Assembly: GCA_938005475.1 (NCBI GenBank)
Contig: CALLNY010000012.1
Span: forward strand, 1-44,050
From: an uncultured Bacteroidia bacterium
Lineage (GTDB): Bacteria > Bacteroidota > Bacteroidia > J057 > CALLMJ01
Length of the DNA: 44,050 nt
Direction of reading: 5' to 3'
Shown: piece by piece, positions 18,091 to 26,904 of the stretch
Layout of the letters: each line of letters opens with the position of its first letter
Position numbering within the stretch: position 1 is the stretch's first letter
Position numbers and translations under genes: made by a program
The notes under the pieces: model-generated
Database searches by the model: none
What the model saw: only the letters and a program-made list of their open reading frames with translations
Told to the model about the DNA's origin: nothing

Positions 18091-19635
18091 TTAGATGAGT
18101 AACAACCATGGTAGTATTTCAAAGCCGCAAATATAAAAAAAAATTACAGAAAATGGAATTTTAAAATTCATATTATAAACAATTATCAGATAATATTGTT
18201 TTTTTAAAATCATCAGTAAGTAGCAACCTATAAATAACCAAAACCATAAAGGCTCCCCTATTAGTACAGTTGCTAATAAACCTACATAAGCCAAAAAAAG
18301 AAATGGCATCTCCCCATAAATTTCAAGAATTAAATTCTTATTCCGATAGTCCTTTAAATCGTATATCCATTCCGCAAACTGCCAAATCATAACTTTGATA
18401 ACATTGAACCCCACCAAAAATACCATCACACCGCCTAAACTCCATACTATAGAATCCCCATACTCCCTTGCAAAGCTGTAAATAGAATTATTCTTGTGCC
18501 AAAAATTTAAAACTTTCAAATTATCCGTTGAGTATAATTGATTGATAAACAAACTAAATATCAGAGATTTTATAAAAATCCTAACCCAATAAAAATATTT
18601 TAATGAAATAGAATTTAGCAATTGAAAATCATGAATTAAAAGTTGTATCTCCCTTGTAGACGGTAGAACAGTCCATAAATTTTGATAATTAGTTACGTTC
18701 GCTAACCGATATATTAACAATAATATCAAAACCGATATCCCCAATATGACAATCAAAGGTTTATATAACTCTGATGCTACTTTAAATAATTGATTATTTC
18801 CAATATATATATACTTACCCCAAAAATCACTTCTTTCATTATCCTCTTTAAACCAAAAAGGAAATATATTCGTTTCTGAATGGCTTCTATAAATCGCTAC
18901 TTGCTTTGCATGCTCATAATGATCTACTAAATGAATATTATATTGATTCAAAAGTTCTCTAATTCGTGGAGATATATAATAAGGAATATAAATCGCCCTA
19001 ACACCATAATTTCTCATAAATTCTAGATCTTTAATTAACATGCTCTCCGAAATATTATACTTAAATTCTCTCGAAAAAGGAAAATAAATTAAAACAGAAT
19101 CGGATTTGATATAAGCATTTTGTATAATATTTTGGGGTTTATCCCTCTGAAGTAAAAAAACGGATTTATGAATTCCAATAAAAGGTGGTGTCCACCATTC
19201 ATCTGTACGATTCTCGTATTTTTTTAAACTTACTTCTATCCAGTTCCATTGAATATTAAACAGTTCTGCTGGTATAGGAATTACTATCTCCTCGAAAGGT
19301 CTCTCATAAATCAATAATAGTTTACCGTTCAAATAGATTTCAGCTTCCCAACTAATTCCTCCAAAGTATAAATATAACGTATCTTTTATCCTTTCTTTAA
19401 GAAAAAATTCTTTCCTTAAAGTTAATATATTTGCCTCATCCTCCACAAATGGTACTCTATACACCTCATCAGAAGAAGTTCTCCATACACCATTTAAATT
19501 TTGGAATGCTTTTAAATTTCTCGTTTTCCATGTGGGTTTAAAAATTAAATCAGGAGTAAACTGAATTTGCTTCCCAATTAAACAAAAATTAAACCATAGA
19601 AAAAAAAACAATAAAATTACAATTTTAAAAAACAT
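18091..19635 (-). CDS. Membrane protein with glycosidase-2-like N-terminal part and DUF4271-like C-terminal part
   Basis: A 514-residue protein of unknown function. From the ATG at 19635 it has a signal or anchor (FKIVILLFFFLWFNF), then a beta-rich region (about 45-165) with FQNLNGVWR, YLYFGGISWEAEIYLNGK and NWIEVSLKKYENR, which resembles the sugar-binding jelly roll of glycoside hydrolase family 2. Residues 203-242 (DLEFMRNYGVRAIYI ... HLVDHYEH) mimic the first strands of the GH2 barrel, but the catalytic remainder is absent. About six transmembrane segments follow from residue 292. DUF4271 membrane proteins are often encoded beside hemD in Bacteroidota, so I suspect this half is DUF4271-like; that is inference. 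The start codon at 19635 has a TAATTTTG promoter-like box (19650-19657) just upstream. The longer frame to 19704 would run into ispF. Confidence 0.75.
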   Translation of the reverse strand: MFFKIVILLFFFLWFNFCLIGKQIQFTPDLIFKPTWKTRNLKAFQNLNGVWRTSSDEVYRVPFVEDEANILTLRKEFFLKERIKDTLYLYFGGISWEAEIYLNGKLLLIYERPFEEIVIPIPAELFNIQWNWIEVSLKKYENRTDEWWTPPFIGIHKSVFLLQRDKPQNIIQNAYIKSDSVLIYFPFSREFKYNISESMLIKDLEFMRNYGVRAIYIPYYISPRIRELLNQYNIHLVDHYEHAKQVAIYRSHSETNIFPFWFKEDNERSDFWGKYIYIGNNQLFKVASELYKPLIVILGISVLILLLIYRLANVTNYQNLWTVLPSTREIQLLIHDFQLLNSISLKYFYWVRIFIKSLIFSLFINQLYSTDNLKVLNFWHKNNSIYSFAREYGDSIVWSLGGVMVFLVGFNVIKVMIWQFAEWIYDLKDYRNKNLILEIYGEMPFLFLAYVGLLATVLIGEPLWFWLFIGCYLLMILKKQYYLIIVYNMNFKIPFSVIFFYICGFEILPWLLLI

Positions 19636-19671
19636 TCCATAAATTGCCACAAAATTAGTAAAGATTTTATC

Positions 19672-20148
19672 ATGATACGAATTGGAATGGGCTACGATGT
19701 ACATAGCTTTACTACCAATAAACCTTTATTTTTAGGGGGAGTACAAATTCCTTACAAGAAAGGATTAAAAGGGCATTCTGATGCCGATGTCCTACTACAT
19801 GCTATTTGTGATGCTTTACTCGGTGCCGCCGCTTTACGCGATATTGGATTCCACTTCTCTAACCAAGATTTACAATGGAAAAATATCTCCTCCTTAATCT
19901 TACTCCAAAAAACATGGGACTTAATACAACAAAAAGGTTATCAATTAGGAAATATAGATGCTACTATCATCGCTGAAGAACCCAAAATTAACCCCCATAT
20001 CCCTGCTATGCTAATAGAAATCTCCAAAGTTTTACAATGTGAACCAGAACAAATCTCTATTAAAGCTACTACCAACGAAAAAATGGGATTTGTCGGTAGA
20101 AAAGAAGGTATAGCCGCTCTCGCCGTCGCCTTAATACACAAAAATTAA
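19672..20148 (+). CDS. ispF: 2-C-methyl-D-erythritol 2,4-cyclodiphosphate synthase
   Basis: Non-mevalonate isoprenoid pathway enzyme that cyclises CDP-methylerythritol phosphate with release of CMP. At 158 residues it is the normal trimer-forming size. Zinc ligands are Asp9 and His11 (GMGYDVH) and His43 (DVLLHAICDALLGA); GHSDAD and DIGFHF are conserved, as are KATTNEKMGFVGRKEG and EGIAALAVALI at the end. The start ATG is clear. It is divergent from the membrane protein gene at 19635, with 36 bases between them, and reads toward the lipoprotein gene 54 bases downstream. Confidence 0.97.
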   Translation: MIRIGMGYDVHSFTTNKPLFLGGVQIPYKKGLKGHSDADVLLHAICDALLGAAALRDIGFHFSNQDLQWKNISSLILLQKTWDLIQQKGYQLGNIDATIIAEEPKINPHIPAMLIEISKVLQCEPEQISIKATTNEKMGFVGRKEGIAALAVALIHKN

Positions 20149-20202
20149 AATAACTTCCCCTTGGATAATTCCCTTTTTATCACTTATTTTGTAAAGTTAA
20201 AA

Positions 20203-21234
20203 ATGGCTTACGATTGGATTAAAATAATTCTAATTATTGGAATTATATTCATCTCTTGGGGTTGTAAAAAAGAAAAACTACCACAAAACCCAACAGGCAA
20301 CGTTGAGGAAGCTATGCTCGTACTCAACGAAGGTAATTTTATGTCCGGAAATTCTACACTCTCCCTAATCTTAAACTTACAAACCGTTCAAGAAGATGTT
20401 TTCCGAGAAAAAAACGGATACGGATTAGGGGATGTTGGGCAGTCTTTATGTTATCATCAAGGATTTTTATACCTAGTTGCTAACAATTCTAATAAAATTT
20501 ATCAATTAGATACTGATTTTAAGGTAAAAGGAATTATATCAGGATTAAACTCTCCCCGATATTTTCTCCCCTTTAATGATAGCCTTGCCTTCGTAACAGA
20601 TTTATATGAAAACGGCGTTTATGTCGTAAATTTTAAAACCTTTACGAAAGTAAAATTCATCTCTATCCCCGGTTGGACCGAAGAATTGATATTTTACCAA
20701 AACAAAGTTTGGGTTACTAACCCTTATTCTGCCTCCTTATATATTCTTAATCCTGAAACGCAAACTTTGGAAGATAGTCTTGCTTTACCTAGTAGTTTCG
20801 GTGCCACAGCCTTAGAAGTTGACGCGTTTAATAATTTGTGGGCTTTATGCTGGGGTAATCACAGCCTAGGAATTCCTCCCACTCTCGTAAAAATAAAAAA
20901 TAAAAACGTAGAAAAAACTTTTGTTTTCCCTAATGGCTCCAACCCTTCCCATCTAGAAATTTCTAATGACAAACAAAACTTATTCTGGATTAATGACGGT
21001 ATTTACAAAATGCCTGTCAATAAAAATGAACTATCCGTCGTACCTATGATTGAAAAAGGAAATAGAAATTTTTATAATTTCTACCTTCACCCAAATAATA
21101 ATGAAATTTGGATAGCAGATGCTAAAGATTATGTACAAAAAGGTCACGTATTACGTTACTCTCCCTCTGGAGAACTTTTAAATACCTTTAAGGTCGGAAT
21201 TATTCCTTCTACAATATTATATTTCAAAAAATGA
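20203..21234 (+). CDS. YncE-like beta-propeller lipoprotein (DUF5074-like)
   Basis: A 343-residue lipoprotein. From the ATG at 20203 a signal peptide ends in FISWGC (Cys21), so it should be anchored in a membrane, probably the outer one. The body has repeated blade-like units: SLCYHQGFLYLVANNSNKIY, DSLAFVTDLYENGVYVV, NKVWVTNPYSASLYILN, NNLWALCWGN and NEIWIADAKDYVQKGHVLR. This is the pattern of surface YncE/DUF5074 propellers of Bacteroidota, some of which sit near cobalamin or other TonB uptake genes. No such receptor is adjacent here; the nearest lies at 22635. Its stop overlaps the next ATG (ATGA), so it is translationally linked to the small membrane protein downstream. The ligand is unknown. 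Confidence 0.75.
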   Translation: MAYDWIKIILIIGIIFISWGCKKEKLPQNPTGNVEEAMLVLNEGNFMSGNSTLSLILNLQTVQEDVFREKNGYGLGDVGQSLCYHQGFLYLVANNSNKIYQLDTDFKVKGIISGLNSPRYFLPFNDSLAFVTDLYENGVYVVNFKTFTKVKFISIPGWTEELIFYQNKVWVTNPYSASLYILNPETQTLEDSLALPSSFGATALEVDAFNNLWALCWGNHSLGIPPTLVKIKNKNVEKTFVFPNGSNPSHLEISNDKQNLFWINDGIYKMPVNKNELSVVPMIEKGNRNFYNFYLHPNNNEIWIADAKDYVQKGHVLRYSPSGELLNTFKVGIIPSTILYFKK

Positions 21235-21539
21235 TTGTAAAAATTTTAATAGGATTATTTTGTTTATGGTTGTTTTTCAAATTGTTTGGAAAAAGAATTT
21301 TACTATACCTCATCAAAAAGATAGTTCAAAAACTTGAACAACAAACTTTAAAAGATATGAAACATTTCCATAATCTTTATGATGAAAATGCAAGACAGTC
21401 TTATCCATTAAATAATGAATACTCTGTAATTGTCCCCGAACCTTGTCAAAAAAGCAGACGCAAAGAAAAAGTTATTGAAGATGTAGAATTTACAGAAATA
21501 CCTAATGACTTTCTAAATGAAGGAAATACCACCTATTGA
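21231..21539 (+). CDS. Small membrane protein, DUF4834-like
   Basis: A 102-residue protein with one N-terminal transmembrane helix (KILIGLFCLWLFFKLFG), then a basic amphipathic stretch and a polar tail ending VEFTEIPND. This is the build of the DUF4834 family, common in Bacteroidota and without known function. The family assignment is from general resemblance only. The ATG overlaps the upstream stop by 4 bases and the tail overlaps the next gene by 23 bases, so three genes are packed together. Confidence 0.6.
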   Translation: MIVKILIGLFCLWLFFKLFGKRILLYLIKKIVQKLEQQTLKDMKHFHNLYDENARQSYPLNNEYSVIVPEPCQKSRRKEKVIEDVEFTEIPNDFLNEGNTTY

Positions 21540-21753
21540 TGCATCTATTGTGATTATCAATGAATTTAAAGAATTCGGTAAGTATAATATCATCTACAAA
21601 AATGATAAGCAAATTATTTATACACACGAAATTGACTATCCAACTTTCCTTCAATTCATCAAAGACCCTAATTTTAAATTGGTATTAGAATCTGCTACTT
21701 TAAGAACATGGAAGAAAATTCGTTACCGAAAACAAAGTTTATTTGATTTATAA
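21517..21753 (+). CDS. Small conserved-looking protein of unknown function
   Basis: A 78-residue soluble protein (MKEIPPIDASIVIINEF ... WKKIRYRKQSLFDL) with no signal peptide, membrane helix or motif I recognise. It begins inside the DUF4834-like gene in another frame and ends one base before the convergent gene at 21755. The tight packing with upstream genes and a sensible amino-acid mix argue that it is real. Confidence 0.55.
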   Translation: MKEIPPIDASIVIINEFKEFGKYNIIYKNDKQIIYTHEIDYPTFLQFIKDPNFKLVLESATLRTWKKIRYRKQSLFDL

Positions 21754-21754
21754 C

Positions 21755-22444
21755 TTAATCGGCATCATCAAAATCCAATAAATCATCACTCTTATCCAAT
21801 TCTGCATCTATATCTGCACCCGTTTCTATATCTTCTGTATCAATATCATCGTCCTCTATATCATCAAAATCATCTTTAGCTGTACTAGGTTTCCCATTAG
21901 AATCTTGACCCGTTGGATTAGATTTTGTTGTGTTTGTATTGGTTATAATATTAGGTTTAACATTCACTGTATTTTGATTTTTCTGAACATTCGGATTGGA
22001 TTTACTTTGATTTTGAGCAGTTAGTTGCTTTTGATAATCTGCTTTTAAAGCTTGCACGTTCGGATTAACAGCAGAAGTGATATAAAGTTTTTTGGAAGCT
22101 AATGTTTGTTTAGTTTTAGGACTAATTACGAATACTTTATAAATACCATCTTCTTTAATTCTTAAAGTCGCCAAAGCATCCATTTTACTGACGGAGCGCT
22201 TCATCACAAACTTGTGGGATCCATGTAAATTTTTTATTACTATAAAAAAGGTATCCTCCTGTAATGGGGTTTTACTAAAAATCTTCGCATATAAGGTATG
22301 AGGGATATTTTCTAAACGAAAAATAGTATCCACCATCACCAAATTGCCCGTACCATCTAACTTAGCACCAAATCGTAAGATTTGACCATTCAATTGATAC
22401 AATAGCAGGTAAAATACTAAAAAACTATATAAAACTCTATACAT
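21755..22444 (-). CDS. Secreted protein with Asn/Gln-rich linker and acidic tail, function unknown
   Basis: A 229-residue protein I do not recognise. A signal peptide (MYRVLYSFLVFYLLLYQLNG) is followed by a compact, probably beta-rich domain of about 110 residues (LENIPHTLYAKIFSKTPL, TFFIVIKNLHGSHKFVMKR, ATLRIKEDGIYKVFVI). From residue 145 the chain becomes a low-complexity linker (QSKSNPNVQKNQNT) and then a strongly acidic tail (DDFDDIEDDDIDTEDIE). No T9SS sorting domain is seen, so the protein is probably periplasmic. TATCTTTG at 22467-22474 could be its promoter. It converges with the plus-strand gene ending at 21753. Confidence 0.7.
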   Translation of the reverse strand: MYRVLYSFLVFYLLLYQLNGQILRFGAKLDGTGNLVMVDTIFRLENIPHTLYAKIFSKTPLQEDTFFIVIKNLHGSHKFVMKRSVSKMDALATLRIKEDGIYKVFVISPKTKQTLASKKLYITSAVNPNVQALKADYQKQLTAQNQSKSNPNVQKNQNTVNVKPNIITNTNTTKSNPTGQDSNGKPSTAKDDFDDIEDDDIDTEDIETGADIDAELDKSDDLLDFDDAD

Positions 22445-22587
22445 TTGAATATTATAGATTAAATAACAAAGATAAAATATTTTTTTTAAACTTACACCAT
22501 GAATTTTAAAAAATTCTTCACATTAAATTCTAAATAACAAAATTTATACCGAATTATCTACTGTAAAATTTATTCTAACTCTTGAAG

Positions 22588-22617
22588 TTGTTATTATTCA
22601 AAAAAAAAATATTTTTG
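22588..22617 (+). promoter_or_regulatory. Promoter of the TonB receptor gene
   Basis: TTG (22588-22590), 19-nt spacer, TATTTTTG (22610-22617): a close fit to the Bacteroidota -33/-7 pattern, 17 bases before the ATG at 22635, implying a very short leader. Confidence 0.62.
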
Positions 22618-22634
22618 TATGCAAATTAAACAGT

Positions 22635-25600
22635 ATGTTTCACTTTAAATCATTTGCACTCATCGTTGGGATAATGATTTTCAGTTTGCATCAATTTTTG
22701 ATGGCACAGCCCGATATTCGTAAAAAAGGCACCAAAGAAGACAAAAAAAATACGAACATAGAAACTCCTTCACAACCTGAAAAAAAATTTTTTCAAATAT
22801 CAGGTAAAGTATTAGATGAAAATAAAGAACCCATGTCAGGGGTTTATGTCATTATAGACGGAACTACTAACGGTACCATTACAAATAACGAGGGAATTTT
22901 TACATTAACCTTAACCGACAATAAACCAATCAAAATTAAATTTTCCTATATTGGGTATGCAACACTATTTATTGATGTAAATCCTGAAATCAATCAGGAG
23001 ATTTCGGTATCTATGAAAGAAGAATTTTTACAAGCTAATGAAGTAGTGATTAGTGCTTCAAGGATACCAGAACGTATTATAGAGTCTCCTGTTAGTATTG
23101 AAAAAATGGATTTAACCTACATAAGAGAAACGCCTGCCACCAATGTTTACGAAGGAATGGTCATGTTTAAAGGAATAGACCAATTAGGAGGCTCTATGTT
23201 ATTTAAGACTTTGAATACAAGAGGATTTAACTCTTCAACAAACCCTCGTTTCGTTCAACGATTAGATGGTATGGACATGCAAGCACCTGGACTAAATTTT
23301 CCATTAGGTGTTTTAAATGGTGCATCTGATTTAGATATTGAGAGTGCCGAACTTATTCCAGGAGTAGCTTCTGCTTTATATGGACCTAACGCTTTCAATG
23401 GTTTGATTAACGTCTATACCAAAAGCCCTTGGCAATATCCTGGCGCCTCTGCCTCCCTTAAACTTGGGGCTAACCATCTTGATAAACACGACCCCACCAC
23501 AAGTCCTTTTTTAGATTTTAGCGTACGTTATGCAAAACTATTGAACGAAAAAATCGCATTAAAAGTCAATTTCGGTTATATCAAAGCTAATGACTGGCAT
23601 GCGACCGATTACCGTGACGTAGCTAATTATGCTGGCACTATCAACCCGACCTTAAATGATAAACCCGGTTATGACGGCTTAAACCTTTATGGAGATGAAG
23701 TATCCGCTATCTTTGATGCCGCCTCCACAGGAAATTCAGTCTCTCAGCCTATTCGTATCGCCAGAACAGGATACAAAGAAATTGATTTAGTAGATTACAA
23801 CACCTACAACATGAAAGCAGATGCAAATATACATTATAAAATTAAACCTAATTTAGAACTCATCGGGCAAGGACGATGGAATACCGGAACTACCGTCTAT
23901 CAAGCTGTAAACAAAATCTCCATAAAAGACTTTCTCTATCAGTTGTATCGTTTAGAACTTAAAGGAGATAATTTCTACGTAAGAAGTTACGCAGGATTAG
24001 AAGATGCAGGTAAAACCTACGACTCACGCTTCACAGCCATTAACCTCAATAGGATGGCTAAGCCAGATGAACAATGGTTCACCCAATATTTGTTAGTTTA
24101 TGGCAATAATAATTTTCTTATTAACGCAATAAGAGGTTTTGCAGGATTAGACCCCCTCCCTGCGGGAAGTGATGCCGTCGCTCGTGCCTTCGCCGATGGA
24201 GATAACACAAACGTAATTCGTATCCTTCAAGAAACTCAAGACCCCTTCTACCTCGCTAATGAATCTTTTGTAGAATATGTCTTCGGTGGTAGAGCCCGCC
24301 TTCAACCTGGTACCCCTGAATTTAAAAATGCTTTGCAAACAATCACTTCTAAACCCGATTTCTTAAATGGAGGCTCCTTATTTGTTGATAAAACCAAAAT
24401 GTATTTCACTGACGGTCAGTATGACTTCAAAAATCTAATAAGCTTCGTCCACTTGATTGCAGGTGGAAATATTCGTATTTTTGATTTGAACTCTCAAGGT
24501 ACTTTATTCTCCGATACTACGGGAAATCCCATTCAAGTCTGGGAAGTAGGTGCCTTCTTACAAGCAACTAAAAACTTACTAAATGACCGCCTTAAAATTA
24601 TTGCATCAGCCCGTGCCGACAAATCTAAAAATTTCCAAGTAGTATTCAGCCCAAGAGTAGCTACCGTTTACGCCCTCGGAGAAAATAAAAATCATAATAT
24701 TCGTGTCAGTGCTCAAACAGGTTTCCGTAATCCCTCCCTCCAATCTCAATATATTGACCTCAATTTAGGCTTTTCTAAGTATATTGGTGGTGTAAAAGAA
24801 GCTTTTGAGCCTTATGGTGTACAGAATAATTATTCTCAAGTATCGGTCAATGAATTTTTAAAGGCTTACCAAAACCTTTTAAGCCAGGGAGTGGATACGG
24901 CTAATGCTATCGCCCAAGCAACACCTTTACTACAAACTTTAGAAATGAAAAACGTACGCCCCGAAGTCATCAAAACTTTTGAATTAGGTTACAAAGGTTT
25001 AATTAACCAGAAACTCTTTTTGGATGCCTACGCTTATTATAGTTTATATGACCATTTTGAAGGGGCTATAGATTTAGTAGCACCCGCAAGAACATGGAAC
25101 GATAATACTCGCTCTTGGGAATTTTCAGAATTTAATCCCAAAGTTATCGCAGATAATAAAGCCCCCAAAGCCTACTATCGTAGATATTACAATGCTACCA
25201 AACAAGTAAGTGCATGGGGAGCTTCTCTGGGTGTCAACTACAATGTTAATAATAAGTGGTCATTTAATGCCGCTTATACCTACACAGACGCCCTTTTTGA
25301 TAAAAATGAAGAAGACCAACTTATCGCTAAATTCAATACTCCACCTCACAAAATCAATGCGGGAATAATCGGTAGAGATTTATTTAAAAACTGGAGATTT
25401 TCTATACAATACCGTTGGCAAGATGCTTTTGAATTAGAAGAAAGCTACGCTCAAGGAATCGTTCCCTCCTTTCATAATGTAGATGTTCAAATTTCCTATA
25501 AAATTCCTTCCTTGAAAACTACACTTCGCCTCGGCTCCACCAATTTACTAAACCAAAGAAGAGTAGAAATGTTAGGTGGTGGAACTATCGGAGCCTTAGT

Positions 25601-25637
25601 TTATTTCCAAATAATCTACGACGAATTTCTAAAATAA
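22635..25637 (+). CDS. TonB-dependent outer-membrane receptor with carboxypeptidase-regulatory-like domain
   Basis: A 1000-residue outer-membrane transporter. Order of parts: signal peptide to about residue 25; a Lys/Glu-rich linker; a CarboxypepD-regulatory-like domain (about 54-130, SGKVLDENKEPMSGVYVII ... FSYIGYAT); a plug domain (about 135-265, VVISASRIPERIIESPVSI ... GVASALYGPNAFNGLINVYT); then a 22-stranded barrel rich in aromatic strand ends. The C-terminal strand ends LVYFQIIYDEFLK. It has no SusD-like partner, so it is not a SusCD pair; substrate is unknown (siderophore, cobalamin, peptide or other). It has its own promoter at 22588-22617 and stands alone. No Fur-box-like site was identified. 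Confidence 0.93.
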   Translation: MFHFKSFALIVGIMIFSLHQFLMAQPDIRKKGTKEDKKNTNIETPSQPEKKFFQISGKVLDENKEPMSGVYVIIDGTTNGTITNNEGIFTLTLTDNKPIKIKFSYIGYATLFIDVNPEINQEISVSMKEEFLQANEVVISASRIPERIIESPVSIEKMDLTYIRETPATNVYEGMVMFKGIDQLGGSMLFKTLNTRGFNSSTNPRFVQRLDGMDMQAPGLNFPLGVLNGASDLDIESAELIPGVASALYGPNAFNGLINVYTKSPWQYPGASASLKLGANHLDKHDPTTSPFLDFSVRYAKLLNEKIALKVNFGYIKANDWHATDYRDVANYAGTINPTLNDKPGYDGLNLYGDEVSAIFDAASTGNSVSQPIRIARTGYKEIDLVDYNTYNMKADANIHYKIKPNLELIGQGRWNTGTTVYQAVNKISIKDFLYQLYRLELKGDNFYVRSYAGLEDAGKTYDSRFTAINLNRMAKPDEQWFTQYLLVYGNNNFLINAIRGFAGLDPLPAGSDAVARAFADGDNTNVIRILQETQDPFYLANESFVEYVFGGRARLQPGTPEFKNALQTITSKPDFLNGGSLFVDKTKMYFTDGQYDFKNLISFVHLIAGGNIRIFDLNSQGTLFSDTTGNPIQVWEVGAFLQATKNLLNDRLKIIASARADKSKNFQVVFSPRVATVYALGENKNHNIRVSAQTGFRNPSLQSQYIDLNLGFSKYIGGVKEAFEPYGVQNNYSQVSVNEFLKAYQNLLSQGVDTANAIAQATPLLQTLEMKNVRPEVIKTFELGYKGLINQKLFLDAYAYYSLYDHFEGAIDLVAPARTWNDNTRSWEFSEFNPKVIADNKAPKAYYRRYYNATKQVSAWGASLGVNYNVNNKWSFNAAYTYTDALFDKNEEDQLIAKFNTPPHKINAGIIGRDLFKNWRFSIQYRWQDAFELEESYAQGIVPSFHNVDVQISYKIPSLKTTLRLGSTNLLNQRRVEMLGGGTIGALVYFQIIYDEFLK

Positions 25638-25795
25638 TTTTTCTTTATGACTCTTTTTTCTCTGTATTCTTTGTGGCAAGTTTTTTTACCACAGAGAGCC
25701 CTGTGATACATAGAAGTCTTTTCAGTACGAAACCATAGGTCGTCTCATTAAAATACTAGTATATCTTCTGCGTTCAATTTAGCTAATGATTAAGC

Positions 25796-26902
25796 TTATT
25801 TAGGTGCTCTCCACAACAAATAAATACCAATAACCCAGAATAGAACATTAGGTATCCAAAGGCTAATCTCGGTAGGAATACCTTCTATATGAATAGATTT
25901 ACTCAACTGAACAAGAACAACAAATACAAAAGCCAGTACAATCCCTACTCCTAACTGCATAGCGATTCCACCACGCTTTTTTGCAGTAGCCAAAGAAAAA
26001 CCGATAAGCGTAAGAATAAAAGCCGCAAACGGAAAAGCAAACCGCTCCATTCTATTAACTAACAATTCAGGAAGAAAATCAGAATTACGCATCGTCTCTA
26101 ATGCAATATATTCATCTAGTTCATCTAATGTCATCATATAAGCAAAATACTCTTTACGATAAATATCATCAGGAGTCAATAATAAGGCGGTATCAATTTG
26201 AACGTATTGCGTAATTTTTTCAGGAATGAATTGAGGTGCGTCCGAAGTTCTTGGTGAATTTACTAAATAGTCTCTTATAGTTACATTATCCAAACGCCAC
26301 TTACGTAGACTATCAATATAAACCCCACGCGTAGCCAATAATTTCGATTCTAAACGTCCATTCACAATTTTCTCTAACGAAAACTGATACGCAGTCTGTT
26401 CATACTGATTATAACTACTACAATAAAAATATTGATTTTGAGCAATTTTCTTATGAATATCTCTTTCACCATAGGTCATTTGAAGTTTTAAGTATTTATA
26501 TTCAAAATCCATACGTTTTGCAGTTGCTTTCGGTACTACATACGCATTCAAATAAAAAGTCAATATACTTATTACAATACTCGTAAAAAAATAAGGTAAG
26601 TACAACCTATACAAACTAATTCCCGCACTTAACATAGCTACAAACTCCGTATCATTAGCTAATTTAGAAGTAAAATAAATAACGGCTAAAAAAACGCATA
26701 TTGGAGTCAATAAATTGACAATGAACGGAATAAAATATATGAAATAATCAAAAACAATGGCATGAAGCGTAAGTTTATGCTTACGAAAATCCTCCATCTT
26801 CTCAGTTGCATCAATCACAACGGTTATGATAATCAATATCACAACCATAAAAATAAAAGTCCCAATAAATTTCCTAACCAAATACCAATCTAATTTTTTC
26901 AA
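25796..26902 (-). CDS. LptF/LptG family lipopolysaccharide export permease
   Basis: A 368-residue inner-membrane protein of the YjgP/YjgQ family, which with LptB moves lipopolysaccharide from the inner membrane to the periplasmic bridge. The N-terminus LDWYLVRKFIGTFIFM is typical, with helices near 12-32, 50-75 and 95-120, a periplasmic beta-jellyroll in the middle (about 140-260), and three C-terminal helices (FAFPFAAFILTLIGFSLA, VGIVLAFVFVVLVQL, IPNVLFWVIGIYLLWR). LptF and LptG cannot be told apart here. It lies 2 bases after the phosphopantetheinyl transferase gene in a minus-strand operon. Confidence 0.92.
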   Translation of the reverse strand: MKKLDWYLVRKFIGTFIFMVVILIIITVVIDATEKMEDFRKHKLTLHAIVFDYFIYFIPFIVNLLTPICVFLAVIYFTSKLANDTEFVAMLSAGISLYRLYLPYFFTSIVISILTFYLNAYVVPKATAKRMDFEYKYLKLQMTYGERDIHKKIAQNQYFYCSSYNQYEQTAYQFSLEKIVNGRLESKLLATRGVYIDSLRKWRLDNVTIRDYLVNSPRTSDAPQFIPEKITQYVQIDTALLLTPDDIYRKEYFAYMMTLDELDEYIALETMRNSDFLPELLVNRMERFAFPFAAFILTLIGFSLATAKKRGGIAMQLGVGIVLAFVFVVLVQLSKSIHIEGIPTEISLWIPNVLFWVIGIYLLWRAPK

Positions 26903-26904
26903 GT

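Noticed and set aside
20203-25637. Lipoprotein at 20203 plus TonB receptor at 22635 as a SusCD-like uptake pair
   Set aside because: They are not adjacent or co-transcribed, the lipoprotein is a propeller type without SusD-like helical repeats, and an unrelated minus-strand gene lies between them.
25669-25696. Inverted repeat CTTTGTGG ... CCACAGAG between the convergent TonB receptor and Lpt permease genes, considered as a terminator
   Set aside because: The pairing has a mismatch or wobble, the run of T lies in the loop instead of after the stem, and no clear tail follows on either strand. A role as a bidirectional terminator is possible but not supported.
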